DNA of 64,000 nucleotides from Caulobacteraceae bacterium (GCA_009773335.1 WRPF01000017.1:41849-105848), one strand, 5' to 3'. Positions 34,397 to 43,290 are shown, numbered from the stretch's first letter. Program-made: numbers and translations. The notes: generated by a model not told the origin, from the sequence alone.

Positions 34397-36108
34397 CCGG
34401 CAAGATCCGCGCGCCGGATCAACCGTCCCTCGACCCACACCGCATCCAGCACCGTGTCGCGCAGCACCTGCAACGCGGTGGATGCGCGATTGAGCAGCGG
34501 CTTGCCGCTGACGTTGAAGGACGTGTTCACGAGCACGCCGACGCCCGTGCGCGCGTCCATCTCGGCGAGGATGTCCCACAGCAGCGGGTGATCCTCGCGG
34601 CGTTCGAGCACCTGCAGGCGCGCCGTGCCGTCCTCGTGCGAGGCCGCTGCGAGGTGTTGGCGATACTCTTCGCGCACGTTCGCGGTGAGCAGCATGTAGG
34701 GCGAGAACGCCGGCGCAGTGAAAAAGCGTTCCGCGTCCTGCAGGCGGCACACCGGCGCGAACGGACGCCACCATTCGCGGCTCTTGATGCGGTTGAGCGT
34801 GTCGCGCAGTTCGGGGCCGTTCGGCCATCCGAAGATCGAGCGATGCCCCAGCGCCCGTGGCCCCAGCTCCGCGCGGCCCGTCACCATGCCGACCGTTCCG
34901 CCCGAGGCGAGAATGTCGGCGAGCGCAGCGACCGTCTCGCGCGCGCCTGCGGGAGCGTCCAAGCCCTTCGTCAGGTCGGCATCCAGCTCCAGCGGCACGC
35001 CGAGGTAGGGATTGCGGCGGTCAGGGTGGCTTGCAGCCGGTGCGTGCAGCGGCCGCCCCGTCAGGCGTGACGCCGCGAGCGCGGCCGCGCCTATGGGCAG
35101 GCCGTTGTCGCCCGCCGTCGGCTGCACGAAGAGCTCACGCACGCGCGGCGATGACGCGACACGCGTGTTTGCGAGAACATTGAGCGCGCAGCCGCCGGAC
35201 AGCGTCACATCCTGCGCGCCGGTGGCCGTCTGGCCATCGTCCACATAGCGCGCGATGCAGCGCGTGAACGCCTCCTGCATCGAGGCGATAATGTCCACGA
35301 ACCACTTGTCGCGCGCCGAGCCGACATCGCGATGCAGCCCCTTCTCACCGACGAGGTCGGTGAAATGGCGGTGCGTGTAGTCCCATGCCCATTCATAGGC
35401 GTTGAAATCCGGTCCGCGGAACCAGTTCTCGAAATACGCGACCTGATCTTCGCGCGCATCGCCGTACGCGTTCAGGCCCATGACCTTGCCGGCGAGATCG
35501 AGCACGTCGGTGCGGTCGGAATCGATCTCGATGACGAAGTGCCCGAACAGCTGGTAGCGCCAGCCGAGCAGGTAGCGGTCGAGGCTGTCCTCAAGGCGAT
35601 GCAGGCCATTGTCACGGTAGTGATACAGCGCCGAGCCGCAGCACACGCCGTAGCCGTCGATCACGGCGTTCAGGCTTTCCGCAAAGCCGCTCAACCACAC
35701 CGAGCCCGCCGCGTGCGCGCCGTGGTGGCAGACCGCGTGCAGCGGCGTCGCGGGGTTCATGCCTTCAACACCGAGCGATCCGAGCGGCAGACGCTCCATG
35801 TCAGCAACTGTGCCGAGCTGCGCGATGGCGCGGGGACTGTGCATTTCGGCGACAAGATCGGGTCGCGCCTTCTCGATGCCTTCCATGCCGGTATCGGCGA
35901 TGCAGACGGCCGCAATGTCTGAGGGGGTGGCGCCGATGGTCTGGAGCGCCGCCAGGATCGCGGGACCGAGCTTGTCGGCGCCCGCCGCGTGCTTGTCGTC
36001 GAGCACCCGTTCGGCCTCCGCGAGCACGAGCAGCCGGTCGCCACGGATCAGCGCCGCCGCCACATCGTGGGTGCGCGCGACGCCGAGGATGAGTGGCTCG
36101 TCGGTCAT
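34393..36108 (-). CDS. NodU/CmcH-type carbamoyltransferase
   Basis: A 571-residue O-carbamoyltransferase. The N-terminal ASKHA-like Kae1-type domain has ILGVARTHDVAAALI, the metal-binding HHGAHAAG and TLSGGCALNVLANT; the C-terminal domain has GRAELGPRALGHRSIF and NTSFNVSGKPL, all family signatures. It transfers a carbamoyl group from carbamoyl phosphate, through carbamoyl-AMP, to a hydroxyl. In this cluster the acceptor is probably a surface sugar, as in Nod factor decoration. Start 36108 gives the family N terminus; the frame is open further upstream across repeat DNA. Confidence 0.88.
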   Translation of the reverse strand: MTDEPLILGVARTHDVAAALIRGDRLLVLAEAERVLDDKHAAGADKLGPAILAALQTIGATPSDIAAVCIADTGMEGIEKARPDLVAEMHSPRAIAQLGTVADMERLPLGSLGVEGMNPATPLHAVCHHGAHAAGSVWLSGFAESLNAVIDGYGVCCGSALYHYRDNGLHRLEDSLDRYLLGWRYQLFGHFVIEIDSDRTDVLDLAGKVMGLNAYGDAREDQVAYFENWFRGPDFNAYEWAWDYTHRHFTDLVGEKGLHRDVGSARDKWFVDIIASMQEAFTRCIARYVDDGQTATGAQDVTLSGGCALNVLANTRVASSPRVRELFVQPTAGDNGLPIGAAALAASRLTGRPLHAPAASHPDRRNPYLGVPLELDADLTKGLDAPAGARETVAALADILASGGTVGMVTGRAELGPRALGHRSIFGWPNGPELRDTLNRIKSREWWRPFAPVCRLQDAERFFTAPAFSPYMLLTANVREEYRQHLAAASHEDGTARLQVLERREDHPLLWDILAEMDARTGVGVLVNTSFNVSGKPLLNRASTALQVLRDTVLDAVWVEGRLIRRADLAG

Positions 36109-36271
36109 GCAGTCGTGTTCCCGTTGTCGATCCCGGCGCGCCCGTCCCGGGACTACACCGCGGGGCTTGCCTAGCCGCTCCGGCGCCCCCGGGCAAACCG
36201 GCGCGCGCCGAAGTGCGAGGCGCGAAACCGCGATGCCTGTGCGGGATGAAACACCCCCGGTCGAACGTGAT

Positions 36272-36367
36272 GAGGACCGCCGGCGCCCTCGCCGGCATGC
36301 GGTGCTGAAAACAGGCGACGATCTCACAGGACGATCTACTTTGCCGGTGGGGGCGCCGGCGGTCCTC
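36272..36367. repeat. REP-like paired palindrome, copy B
   Basis: The ends are GAGGACC and GGTCCTC. The left hairpin is CCGGCG/CGCCGG around CCCT. The right side is GCCGGTGGGGGCGCCGGC, nearly its inverse with two changes. The outer GGACCGC matches copies A, C, D and E; the core CCGGCGCC is unique. Confidence 0.7.
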
Positions 36368-36396
36368 GTCTCCAACATCTCGAATGTCGGCGAGTA

Positions 36397-36490
36397 GGAC
36401 CGCGCACCTCCCGGTGCGCTTACGGCGCCTCGTCCAGCCGCCGCCCTCGCCTGATTGATCCGCCCATGCGCACCGTGAGGTGCGCGGTCT
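36397..36490. repeat. REP-like paired palindrome, copy C
   Basis: The left hairpin is GGACCGCGCACCTCCCGGTG and the right one is GCGCACCGTGAGGTGCGC followed by GGTCT, inverted with one end mismatch. The core GCGCACC/GGTGCGC differs from other copies yet pairs fully. It lies 30 bp after copy B, so two elements sit in tandem. Confidence 0.7.
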
Positions 36491-36514
36491 TCCTCGCCGA
36501 TACCCGCACAATGT

Positions 36515-36530
36515 AAGTGAACGCTCACTT
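36515..36530. promoter_or_regulatory. TetR-type operator upstream of plsC
   Basis: AAGTGAACGCTCACTT is a palindrome with perfect AAGTGA/TCACTT arms, about 80 bp before the acyltransferase start. Such GTGA-N4-TCAC sites are typical of TetR/AcrR repressors, often those of lipid genes. No TetR gene lies beside it. Confidence 0.5.
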
Positions 36531-36608
36531 GCAATCTTGCCGGCGATCGACTATCTTCACCTGGACGGGCCAGACTGGCTCGGTGGACGCCCCCCTGTGG
36601 AGACCCCC

Positions 36609-37370
36609 ATGCGCTCGCTCGCGTTCAACGTGCTCTTCTGGCTGATCTCGACGCTCTACGTGCTGATGTGCGCCGTGCTCGCCCTCGTCCCCGGCAAGGG
36701 CGCGGTCCGCTGGGGCGTGAAGCGCTACGTCAACCGGATGGTCTGGCTGATGCGCACCGTCGGCGGCATCCAGCCCGAGACCCGCGGCCGCGAGCAGCTG
36801 CCCAAGGGCCCCTTCATCATCGCCGCCAAGCATTCGAGCTACGGCGACGGCTTCATGATGTACCACCAGTTCGACGAGATCGCCTTCGTCACCGGCGACC
36901 ACCTCGAGCGCTTTCCCTTCGTGGGCCGCGTGCTTGCCAAGCTCGGCGCCATCGTCGTCGACAACTGCGGCGGCCCGGAAGCACGCAAGGATCTCTCCGA
37001 CAGCTTCGTGCGCGCCGCCGACGAAGGCCGCCCCGTGCTGATCTACCCGGAAGGCCACCTCTCCCGCGTCGGCGAGAAGCACCGCTACCGCTCGGGCGTG
37101 TGGCACATGCAGGAAACCTCCGGCTGGCCGGTGGTGCCGGTGGCCACCAATCTCGGCCTGCGCTGGCAGTGCGAGGACTGGGAAAAGACGCCGGGCGTGG
37201 CGGTCATCGAGTTCCTCGATCCGATCCCCGCGGGCCTGCCGAAAGCCGAATTCATGGAGCGCCTGGAGCGCGCGGTGGAAGGCCACTCGACACGCCTGAT
37301 CGCTGAGGGGCGCGTGGCGGATGAGGCTGCGAAGGTGCGCCGCCTTGCCCCCATCGCCAAAGGCCTCTAG
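36609..37370 (+). CDS. plsC: 1-acyl-sn-glycerol-3-phosphate acyltransferase (PlsC family)
   Basis: A 253-residue lysophospholipid acyltransferase. It has an N-terminal hydrophobic anchor (about 5-30), the catalytic HX4D motif in AKHSSYGDGF, the substrate motif YPEGHLSR (EGT.SR variant) and the VPVATN segment near 175. It acylates lysophosphatidate at the inner membrane to form phosphatidate. Start ATG 36609 follows GGAG; a GTG at 36598 is in frame. A TetR-type palindrome upstream suggests regulation by acyl supply. It lies 26 bp before the inositol-phosphatase gene. Confidence 0.88.
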   Translation: MRSLAFNVLFWLISTLYVLMCAVLALVPGKGAVRWGVKRYVNRMVWLMRTVGGIQPETRGREQLPKGPFIIAAKHSSYGDGFMMYHQFDEIAFVTGDHLERFPFVGRVLAKLGAIVVDNCGGPEARKDLSDSFVRAADEGRPVLIYPEGHLSRVGEKHRYRSGVWHMQETSGWPVVPVATNLGLRWQCEDWEKTPGVAVIEFLDPIPAGLPKAEFMERLERAVEGHSTRLIAEGRVADEAAKVRRLAPIAKGL

Positions 37371-37396
37371 GCGGGCGCTCCAAAGGACAAAGCCAC

Positions 37397-38188
37397 ATGC
37401 CCCCGACCTCCCCGCTTCTCACAGTGATGATCGCCGCCGTCCGCAAGGCAGGGCGCGGGCTGTCGCGGGATTTCGGCGAGGTCGAGAACCTGCAGGTCTC
37501 GCGCAAGGGTCCGGCGGATTTCGTCACGCAAGCCGACCACAAGTCCGAACAGGTGATCTTCGAGGAGCTGTCGAAGGCGCGGCCCGGCTACAGCTTCCTG
37601 ATGGAAGAACGCGGCGAGGTGCTGGGCACCGACAGGACGCACCGCTGGATCGTCGATCCGCTCGACGGCACGCTGAACTTCCTGCACGGCCTCGCGCAGT
37701 TCGCGATCTCGCTGGCGCTCGAACGCGAAGGCGAGCTTGTCGCTGGCGTCGTCTACGACCCGATCAAGAACGAGATGTTCACCGCCGAAAAGGGACGCGG
37801 CGCCTTCCTCAACGACAAGCGCCTGCGCGTGGCTGCGCGCATGTCGCTCGGCGATGCACTTGTCGTCACCGGCATCGCCCATCCCAACCGCACCGGTCCC
37901 GGCAAGACGAAGTTTCTCGCCGAATACGATCGCGTCATTGACGCTACGGCGGGCGTGCACCGCTTCGGCTCCGCATCGCTCGATCTCGCCTATGTGGCGG
38001 CCGGCCGCTTCGACGCCTACTGGGAGCGCAATCTCGCGCCGTGGGACTTCGCAGCGGGCGCGCTCCTCGTGCGCGAGGCCGGCGGGTTCGCCCGCGAGAT
38101 CGATGGCGGTGATTTCATGCAGACCGGCTCGATCATCGCGTCGAACGAGCGCCTGCTGCCGCTGCTCACGAAAGTCGTGAAGGGCTGA
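37397..38188 (+). CDS. inositol monophosphatase family protein (SuhB-like)
   Basis: A 263-residue metal-dependent phosphatase. It has the IMPase signature WIVDPLDGTLNF (85-95), the metal-binding EERGE (70-74), and the second signature WDFAAGALLVREAGG (about 218-232). Likely substrates are inositol phosphate or related sugar phosphates; SuhB-type proteins also act in rRNA transcription. It has a good ribosome-binding site (AAGGAC) and follows plsC closely, so they are likely co-transcribed. Downstream is the second CTCCCTCCCC-family repeat. Confidence 0.9.
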   Translation: MPPTSPLLTVMIAAVRKAGRGLSRDFGEVENLQVSRKGPADFVTQADHKSEQVIFEELSKARPGYSFLMEERGEVLGTDRTHRWIVDPLDGTLNFLHGLAQFAISLALEREGELVAGVVYDPIKNEMFTAEKGRGAFLNDKRLRVAARMSLGDALVVTGIAHPNRTGPGKTKFLAEYDRVIDATAGVHRFGSASLDLAYVAAGRFDAYWERNLAPWDFAAGALLVREAGGFAREIDGGDFMQTGSIIASNERLLPLLTKVVKG

Positions 38189-38226
38189 GCGCTGGACTTT
38201 CGTCCGCTTTTGCTGCGACGGTTTTC

Positions 38227-38376
38227 CTCCCTCCCCTCCATGGGGAGGGTGGCCTGAGCGCAGCGAAGGTCGGGTGGGGCGAACGCGAGATGCTGGGGCG
38301 AAATACTCGTTCGGCGCCAGTCGAGTTCTTCTCCCGAACACCTCGCGCTCACCCCGCCCCCATCGAGGGGAGGGAG
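38227..38376. repeat. CTCCCTCCCC-family paired palindrome, copy 2
   Basis: The left arm (38227-38253) begins CTCCCTCCCCTCCATGGGGA; the right arm (38350-38376) ends CATCGAGGGGAGGGAG. They are inverted copies with a few mismatches, about 100 bp apart. The family is the same as 14895-15018. It separates the inositol-phosphatase gene from the MFS gene. Confidence 0.75.
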
Positions 38377-38407
38377 CGCAAGTCCTGTCAGTGTGGAGTC
38401 AGCGTGA

Positions 38408-39760
38408 ATGACCGCGGAAGAAAACAGCGAACCACAGCGCGTCGGTCTCTTCCAGCTCTCGGCCTTCGCCGCGCCGTCGATGCCGCTTCTTGCACTGTCG
38501 CTGCCGTCGCTCATCTTTCTGGCGCCCTACTTCAACGAACACCTCGGACTCTCGCTCACCACGGTGTCGCTGATCTTCCTCAGCGCGCGCGTCCTCGACA
38601 TCATCATCGACCCGATGATCGGCGGCTTCCAGGATCGCTCCACGCCGAAGATGGGCCGCCGCCGCTTCTGGCTCACCGCGACCACCCCCTTCTTCATGGC
38701 GATCATCTGGGCCGTGTTCATCGGCTTGCAGCCGGGATCGCCGCCGCCGCTCGTCGCCGTATGCATGCTCGTGATGTACGCACTCTTTTCGTCCATGACG
38801 ATCGCGCACCTGAGCTGGGCGGGCGAACTGCAGCCGGACTATCACGGCCGCACGCGCACGCTAGGCGCCGTGCAGGTGGCGGGCATGATCGGCTATGTGA
38901 CGATGCTCCTCCTGCCGGCCATCGTCATGCAGAGCGGGGGCAAATCGGCGACGGCCGTCCACGTTATGGGGTACGCAGCGCTCGTCGCATTGCCGATCAC
39001 CGTCGCGATGTGCGTGCTGACGGTGAAGGAGCGGACCCTGCCGCCGCAACCGCATATCGGCTTTCGCGAAACGTTGCGGACGCTTGTCGAGAACAAGTCC
39101 TTGCGCATGGTACTGGGCCCCGACTTTCTCATCGGCGTCGGTTACGGCGTGACGGGCGGGCTTTTTCTCTTCTTGTTCCGTCACTATCTCGGATTCACGG
39201 CCAACTCCGAACTGCTGCTGCTTGTCTATTTCCTGTCGGGCCTGTGCGGCATCCCCTTCTGGACATGGCTCGGCCGGCGCATCGGCAAACATCGCGCGCT
39301 GCAGGTGGGCTGCATTCACGCCGCGATCATGCTGGCGCTGACACCGCTGATTCCGAAGGGCGAGTTCTGGATCGGCATCGCCGTGCTGGTATTTTCGGGG
39401 TTTTCGCAGAGCGCGGGCACGATGCTGGTGCGCTCGATGATGGCGGACGTGGTCGACGAGGATACGGTGAAGACGGGCGGCCAGCGCTCCGGCCTCTTTT
39501 TCGGACTGATGCTGACGACGAGCAAGATCGGTGTCGCGATGGGGCCGGTGACGTATGCGGTTCTCGATGTCTTCGGTTTCGATGCGAAGCTCGGCGCGGC
39601 AAACTCGCCCGCAGCCATGACCGCGCTGGTGGCGCTCTTCGCGGGCGTGCCGTTCGCGCTCAACTTTCTCGCCGCGTGGTGGGTGCGAGACTACGCGCTG
39701 GACGAACACCGCCAGCGCGCCCTGCGCGACGAGATCGCCGCCCGCGGCGCCTCAGCCTGA
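38408..39760 (+). CDS. GPH-family MFS sugar/cation symporter
   Basis: A 450-residue transporter with about 12 membrane helices, matching the glycoside-pentoside-hexuronide family (MelB-like): LSARVLDIIIDPMIGGFQDRSTPKMGRRRFW, the signature after helix 2 with the cation-binding Asp, and WAGELQPDYHGRTRT in the middle. It imports a sugar or glycoside with Na+ or H+; substrate unknown. The start has GGAG about 11 bases upstream. Its 3' end overlaps the convergent mnmC by 9 bp. Confidence 0.85.
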   Translation: MTAEENSEPQRVGLFQLSAFAAPSMPLLALSLPSLIFLAPYFNEHLGLSLTTVSLIFLSARVLDIIIDPMIGGFQDRSTPKMGRRRFWLTATTPFFMAIIWAVFIGLQPGSPPPLVAVCMLVMYALFSSMTIAHLSWAGELQPDYHGRTRTLGAVQVAGMIGYVTMLLLPAIVMQSGGKSATAVHVMGYAALVALPITVAMCVLTVKERTLPPQPHIGFRETLRTLVENKSLRMVLGPDFLIGVGYGVTGGLFLFLFRHYLGFTANSELLLLVYFLSGLCGIPFWTWLGRRIGKHRALQVGCIHAAIMLALTPLIPKGEFWIGIAVLVFSGFSQSAGTMLVRSMMADVVDEDTVKTGGQRSGLFFGLMLTTSKIGVAMGPVTYAVLDVFGFDAKLGAANSPAAMTALVALFAGVPFALNFLAAWWVRDYALDEHRQRALRDEIAARGASA

Positions 39761-41659
39761 AACCGGCCTTCCGCGTTTCAGCGCGCGGATGAGAAACCGC
39801 GCGGGGTTGATCGCATCGAGCGCGCCTTGATCGAGCGCCTGAGGCTCTGCGCAGATCTCGGACGCGATGCGCTCTCCCAGCAGCGGCCCCAGTGCGAATC
39901 CGCGCGCGCCGAGACCACCGAGAATGTAGAGCCCCTCATGCGCCGGTGACGGCGCATCGCGCTGCGCCGGCCGCCCCTGCATCAGTCCCGCATGACGCGC
40001 GTTGAACGCCGCCGCATCCGGCGCCAGCCCCGCGAGCGGCGCGCGATCCGGCGTCGCCGTCCGGATTCCCGCGCGCGACTGCAATGCATCCAGGCGCACG
40101 CGCGCAGCGATGTCCGGCGCCAGCCGCGCAAGCTGCGCGAGATTGCGCGCGCGTGAGGACGCATCCGCCTCCGCGACAGGGTCGACGGTCCGGTCGAACG
40201 TAGCGCCGAACACGATGCTATCGCCAAACGGCGCGACGTACCCGTCGCCGGACAGCGCATGCGCAGGCGGCGCGCCGTCGAGAGGCCCATGCTCGACTTG
40301 CCCGCGCGAATACTCAAGCGGCAGCCAGCGTGTCTGGGAAAATCGCGCAAGCGCGGCGCCATTGGCGATCACCACCGCCGATGCCTCGCAGACTGCGCGG
40401 CCTTCCGCATCATGCAGCGTCCACCCGTCCGGCGACCGGCTGAGCGAGGCGATGCACACGCTGCACCGCACATCGACGCCGTTCAGCAGCGCATCGAGAA
40501 CAGCGCGCGGCCGCACGACGCCGGCGCGCGGATGAAGAGCGCCTGCGGCATCGTTCTGAAAATGCGTCTCCGGCAGCGGCGGATCGGCGAGGAGATCGGC
40601 GAGCGCCATCGCGTCATCGTCGCCATCCGGCATTTCAACGACGCCGACGGCGTCAAGGACCCCGCGCGCCGCATAGGTCCGCAGCGCTTCCAGATACGCC
40701 GCGAGGTGCAGGCGCGAGACGCCTGTATCGGCGCGGTCGAGCCGCGGCATCATCAGACCCGCCGCGTTGCCGCTCGCCCCGGCGCCGGGCGCCGCCGCCG
40801 CCTCGAACACCACGACCTCGACCCCGCGTTTGACCAGAGCCGCTGCAACCGAGGCGCCCGCGACGCCGGCGCCGATGATCGCGACGCGCCCGATCGCTTC
40901 CGGCGCTGAATATGGCAGAAGCGGATGAATGCGCGCCGATGTCTCCAGCAAGCGCGCTTCGAGACGTTCGCGTTTGCGGGCGAAGCCCTGCGCTTTCTCC
41001 ACTGCAAATCCCGCATCGGCGAGCGCGCGGCGGACGGCGCCGGCGACGCTGTAGGTGGCCGCGCGCGCATCCGGCGCGCTCAGTGCAGCGATGCGCTGCA
41101 TCAAGGATGCGCTCCACATCGCTTCGTTGCGCGCGGGTGCGAAGCCGTCGAGGAACCAGGCGTCGAAGGCGCCGGTCATGCCGTCCAGCGCGACCTGCGC
41201 ATCCGCGTGGATGACGGTGAGGGTGAAACCATCTTCGACGAACCACAGGCGCTGCGCGCCGCGCGCCCGCACGGGCCATTGATCGAGCAATCGCGCCGAC
41301 AACGCGGCGATTTCAGGAAACGCCGCATGCGCGCGCGCGGCCTCGTCGCGCTCAAGCGGAAAGCCCTCGATGGAGACGTAGTGCAACACCGCGCCCGGCG
41401 CGCGCGTGCGCCGCCACATCTCCCACGTCGCGAGCGCATTGAGGCCGGCGCCGAAGCCCAGTTCCCCGATGGCGAAACGCGCCCGCCCGGCCCAGCGCTC
41501 CGGCAGGCCGCATCCCGCGAGAAATACTGCGCGGGTCTCTTCAAGCCCGCCGTCGCGCGAGAAATAGACATCGTCGCACGTGACCGACCGCGGCGCGCCA
41601 TCGGGCGTCCAGGCGAGATCGGGGCGAGGCGGAAGGCGGCTCATCGAACCATGCGCCAT
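39752..41659 (-). CDS. mnmC: bifunctional tRNA wobble-uridine enzyme MnmC
   Basis: A 635-residue fusion. Residues about 1-250 are the MnmC2 methyltransferase (ELGFGAGLNAL SAM motif and DAWFLDGFAPARNEAMW). Residues about 258-620 are the FAD-dependent MnmC1 demodifying domain (VAIIGAGVAGASVAAAL, GGLGARGFALGPLLGE). It completes 5-methylaminomethyl-2-thiouridine at tRNA position 34 after MnmE/MnmG. Both domains look complete. ATG 41659 or the in-frame 41644 (MSRLPPRPDL) may be the start; the second fits the family better. Confidence 0.92.
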   Translation of the reverse strand: MAHGSMSRLPPRPDLAWTPDGAPRSVTCDDVYFSRDGGLEETRAVFLAGCGLPERWAGRARFAIGELGFGAGLNALATWEMWRRTRAPGAVLHYVSIEGFPLERDEAARAHAAFPEIAALSARLLDQWPVRARGAQRLWFVEDGFTLTVIHADAQVALDGMTGAFDAWFLDGFAPARNEAMWSASLMQRIAALSAPDARAATYSVAGAVRRALADAGFAVEKAQGFARKRERLEARLLETSARIHPLLPYSAPEAIGRVAIIGAGVAGASVAAALVKRGVEVVVFEAAAAPGAGASGNAAGLMMPRLDRADTGVSRLHLAAYLEALRTYAARGVLDAVGVVEMPDGDDDAMALADLLADPPLPETHFQNDAAGALHPRAGVVRPRAVLDALLNGVDVRCSVCIASLSRSPDGWTLHDAEGRAVCEASAVVIANGAALARFSQTRWLPLEYSRGQVEHGPLDGAPPAHALSGDGYVAPFGDSIVFGATFDRTVDPVAEADASSRARNLAQLARLAPDIAARVRLDALQSRAGIRTATPDRAPLAGLAPDAAAFNARHAGLMQGRPAQRDAPSPAHEGLYILGGLGARGFALGPLLGERIASEICAEPQALDQGALDAINPARFLIRALKRGRPVSG

Positions 41660-41685
41660 TGCAGACGCCTAAAAGCAAACCACCC

Positions 41686-41718
41686 AAAAGCAAACGGGCC
41701 GCCCCGAAGGGCGGCCCG
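41686..41718 (-). terminator. intrinsic terminator, minus strand
   Basis: On the minus strand, CGGGCCGCCC and GGGCGGCCCG pair around a TTCG tetraloop, followed by TTTGCTTTT. This very stable hairpin lies 30 bp after the small lipoprotein gene (41748-41993) and should end its transcript before mnmC. A short direct repeat AAAAGCAAAC occurs twice beside it. Confidence 0.75.
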
Positions 41719-41747
41719 CGCTAACTGTCTTCGACAGTCGAGAAGAA

Positions 41748-41993
41748 TTACTTCTTCTCGGGAGCCGGTGCAGCCGGAGCCGCCGCCGGGTCCGTCGCAG
41801 CCGGAGCCGCCGCCGGGTCAACCGGGGGGACCGCCGCCGGGTCGACAGCCGGAGCTTCCGTGGAAGCTGCCGGTTCCGTCACGGCCGGCGCTTCTTCCGT
41901 CGTGGTGGTTTCAGCTTGCGGGCCGCACGCGGCAACGCCGAACGCCAGAACTGCTGCGATCGCCGTGGCCAGAGCCAGTTTCGTCTTCGTCAT
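41748..41993 (-). CDS. small Ala/Pro-rich lipoprotein
   Basis: An 81-residue secreted lipoprotein: signal peptide MTKTKLALATAIAAVLAFG, lipobox GVAAC (lipidated Cys about 23), then a low-complexity tail of Ala, Pro, Thr and Glu with repeated DPAA units, encoded by imperfect 24-30 bp tandem repeats (41760-41850). The tail resembles a flexible, possibly wall- or matrix-spanning linker. No domain is recognised. It has its own terminator and a candidate promoter at 42042-42070, so it is a single-gene transcript. Confidence 0.75.
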   Translation of the reverse strand: MTKTKLALATAIAAVLAFGVAACGPQAETTTTEEAPAVTEPAASTEAPAVDPAAVPPVDPAAAPAATDPAAAPAAPAPEKK

Positions 41994-42287
41994 AGGTCAA
42001 TACCCCTCGTCACGGCGCGATTCTTTCGTCGCCGAGGCGGACGTTTAGAAACTCTCCCAATGGGATGCAAGCGCCTCCCGCATTCGGCGCTAACTATTCC
42101 GCAATTACACGGCTTTTCTGAGACGAAGTCATGCTTTTTTGCAAGAGCAAAAGGGGGCCAATTGCAGCTCAGTTGCAGCAATCTCGACAAAAAAAGTAGA
42201 GATTGATCAATGGCCTAGACCGCCCGACCCGCCCCCGGACCGGGAGCGCGAACGTCCCCTTGGGACGAACCGGGCCACACCAACGCC
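41994..42287. other. intergenic region upstream of lipoprotein gene
   Basis: About 295 bp, visibly more AT-rich than its neighbours. It contains the candidate minus-strand promoter at 42042-42070 and, closer to motA, a run of A residues (42188-42196) and a short GTCCC/GGGAC hairpin. No gene was seen. Confidence 0.5.
42042..42070 (-). promoter_or_regulatory. candidate sigma-70 promoter of lipoprotein gene
   Basis: On the minus strand: -35 TTGCAT, a 17-bp spacer, -10 TAAACG, about 50 bp before the lipoprotein start. Spacing is ideal, but the -10 match is moderate. Confidence 0.35.
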
Positions 42288-43154
42288 TCAGGCCGCTGTG
42301 GCCTCGTTGATGGCCTCTTCGAGCTGCGCAAACGTCGGCTGCAACGAGCTGGGGACCTGCCCGCGGCCGATTTCAACCGATATCTGCGCGGCGTTGCCGT
42401 GCAGGTGGGCGACCAGCACGTCCTTGATGATCTTGTAGAACTGGCCCTCTTCATCGATCGCCGACTGCATCCGCGCCGCGATCGGGCCGACGATGCCGTA
42501 GGCGAGGAACACGCCCAGGAAGGTGCCGACCAGCGCCTTGCCGATCATGAGGCCGAGGACTTCGGGCGGCTCGTTGATGGCGCCCATGGTCTTCACGATG
42601 CCGAGCACGGCGGCGACGATCCCGAGCGCCGGGAGGCCGTCGGCCATGTTCTGCATGGCGCCAGCGGGCTTCAGGGCCTCGTGGTGGTGCTTCTCGAGCT
42701 GGTTTTCCATGGCGTCCTCGACCTGGTGGGCGTCGTCGAGGTTCATGGTCATCATCCGCAGGGTGTCGCAGATGAAGTCGGTCGCGAAGTGGTCCTTCGT
42801 GATCCTGGGGTATTTCTGGAAGATCGGGCTTTCGTCCGGCTTCTCGATGTGCGGCTCAAGCGCCACGACGCCCTTGGTCTTCATCAGCTTGGTGAGCTGG
42901 AAGAGGAGCGACAGGAGATCCGAATAGTCCTTCTTGTTCCACTTGGACCCGCCGGCCGCCTTGCCGAAGCCGGGGCCCAGGGCCTTCAGGGTGGGCAGAT
43001 CCTGCGAGATGATCAGCGCGCCCATCGCCGACCCGCCGATCATCATGAACTCCATCGGCGCGGCCTTGATCAGGACGTCGAAATGGCCGCCGGCGAGCGC
43101 GAAGCCGCCGAAAACCATGCCGAACACCACAAGAAGGCCGATGGCGAGGAACAT
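42288..43154 (-). CDS. motA: flagellar motor stator protein MotA
   Basis: A 288-residue MotA. Four membrane helices are visible (about 1-25, 32-52, 170-190, 203-225) with a large cytoplasmic loop between helices 2 and 3. Conserved are MEFMMIGGSAMGALI, DGLPALGIVAAVLGIVKTMG with the functional proline, and FLAYGIVGPIAARM with the second proline. With MotB it forms the proton channel that drives the flagellum. motB is not adjacent in the window: the gene is flanked by a lipoprotein gene and an unrelated secreted protein. Confidence 0.93.
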   Translation of the reverse strand: MFLAIGLLVVFGMVFGGFALAGGHFDVLIKAAPMEFMMIGGSAMGALIISQDLPTLKALGPGFGKAAGGSKWNKKDYSDLLSLLFQLTKLMKTKGVVALEPHIEKPDESPIFQKYPRITKDHFATDFICDTLRMMTMNLDDAHQVEDAMENQLEKHHHEALKPAGAMQNMADGLPALGIVAAVLGIVKTMGAINEPPEVLGLMIGKALVGTFLGVFLAYGIVGPIAARMQSAIDEEGQFYKIIKDVLVAHLHGNAAQISVEIGRGQVPSSLQPTFAQLEEAINEATAA

Positions 43155-43290
43155 TGAAGGGAGGAATCCTGAAACCTGCCAGCGCGTTATGGCCCGGTGA
43201 GCCTTAATGCGCCGTTTGCGCTAGCGCGTTTCCGGCGAAGCCGTTTCATCCGCCCGGCCGGAGCTGTTACCAAGAGGCGAGGAGGCCCCG

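Larger units (their letters stand above)
36109..36608. other. intergenic region with two REP-like elements and an operator
   Basis: No gene is supported here. The region contains REP-like copies B and C and the TetR-type palindrome at 36515-36530. Open frames across it change reading character at the palindromes and are not convincing. Confidence 0.6.

Noticed and set aside
41760..41850. Tandem repeats in the small lipoprotein as a minisatellite or CRISPR
   Set aside because: The repeats are short, imperfect and in frame, encoding a DPAA-type linker. No spacers are present.
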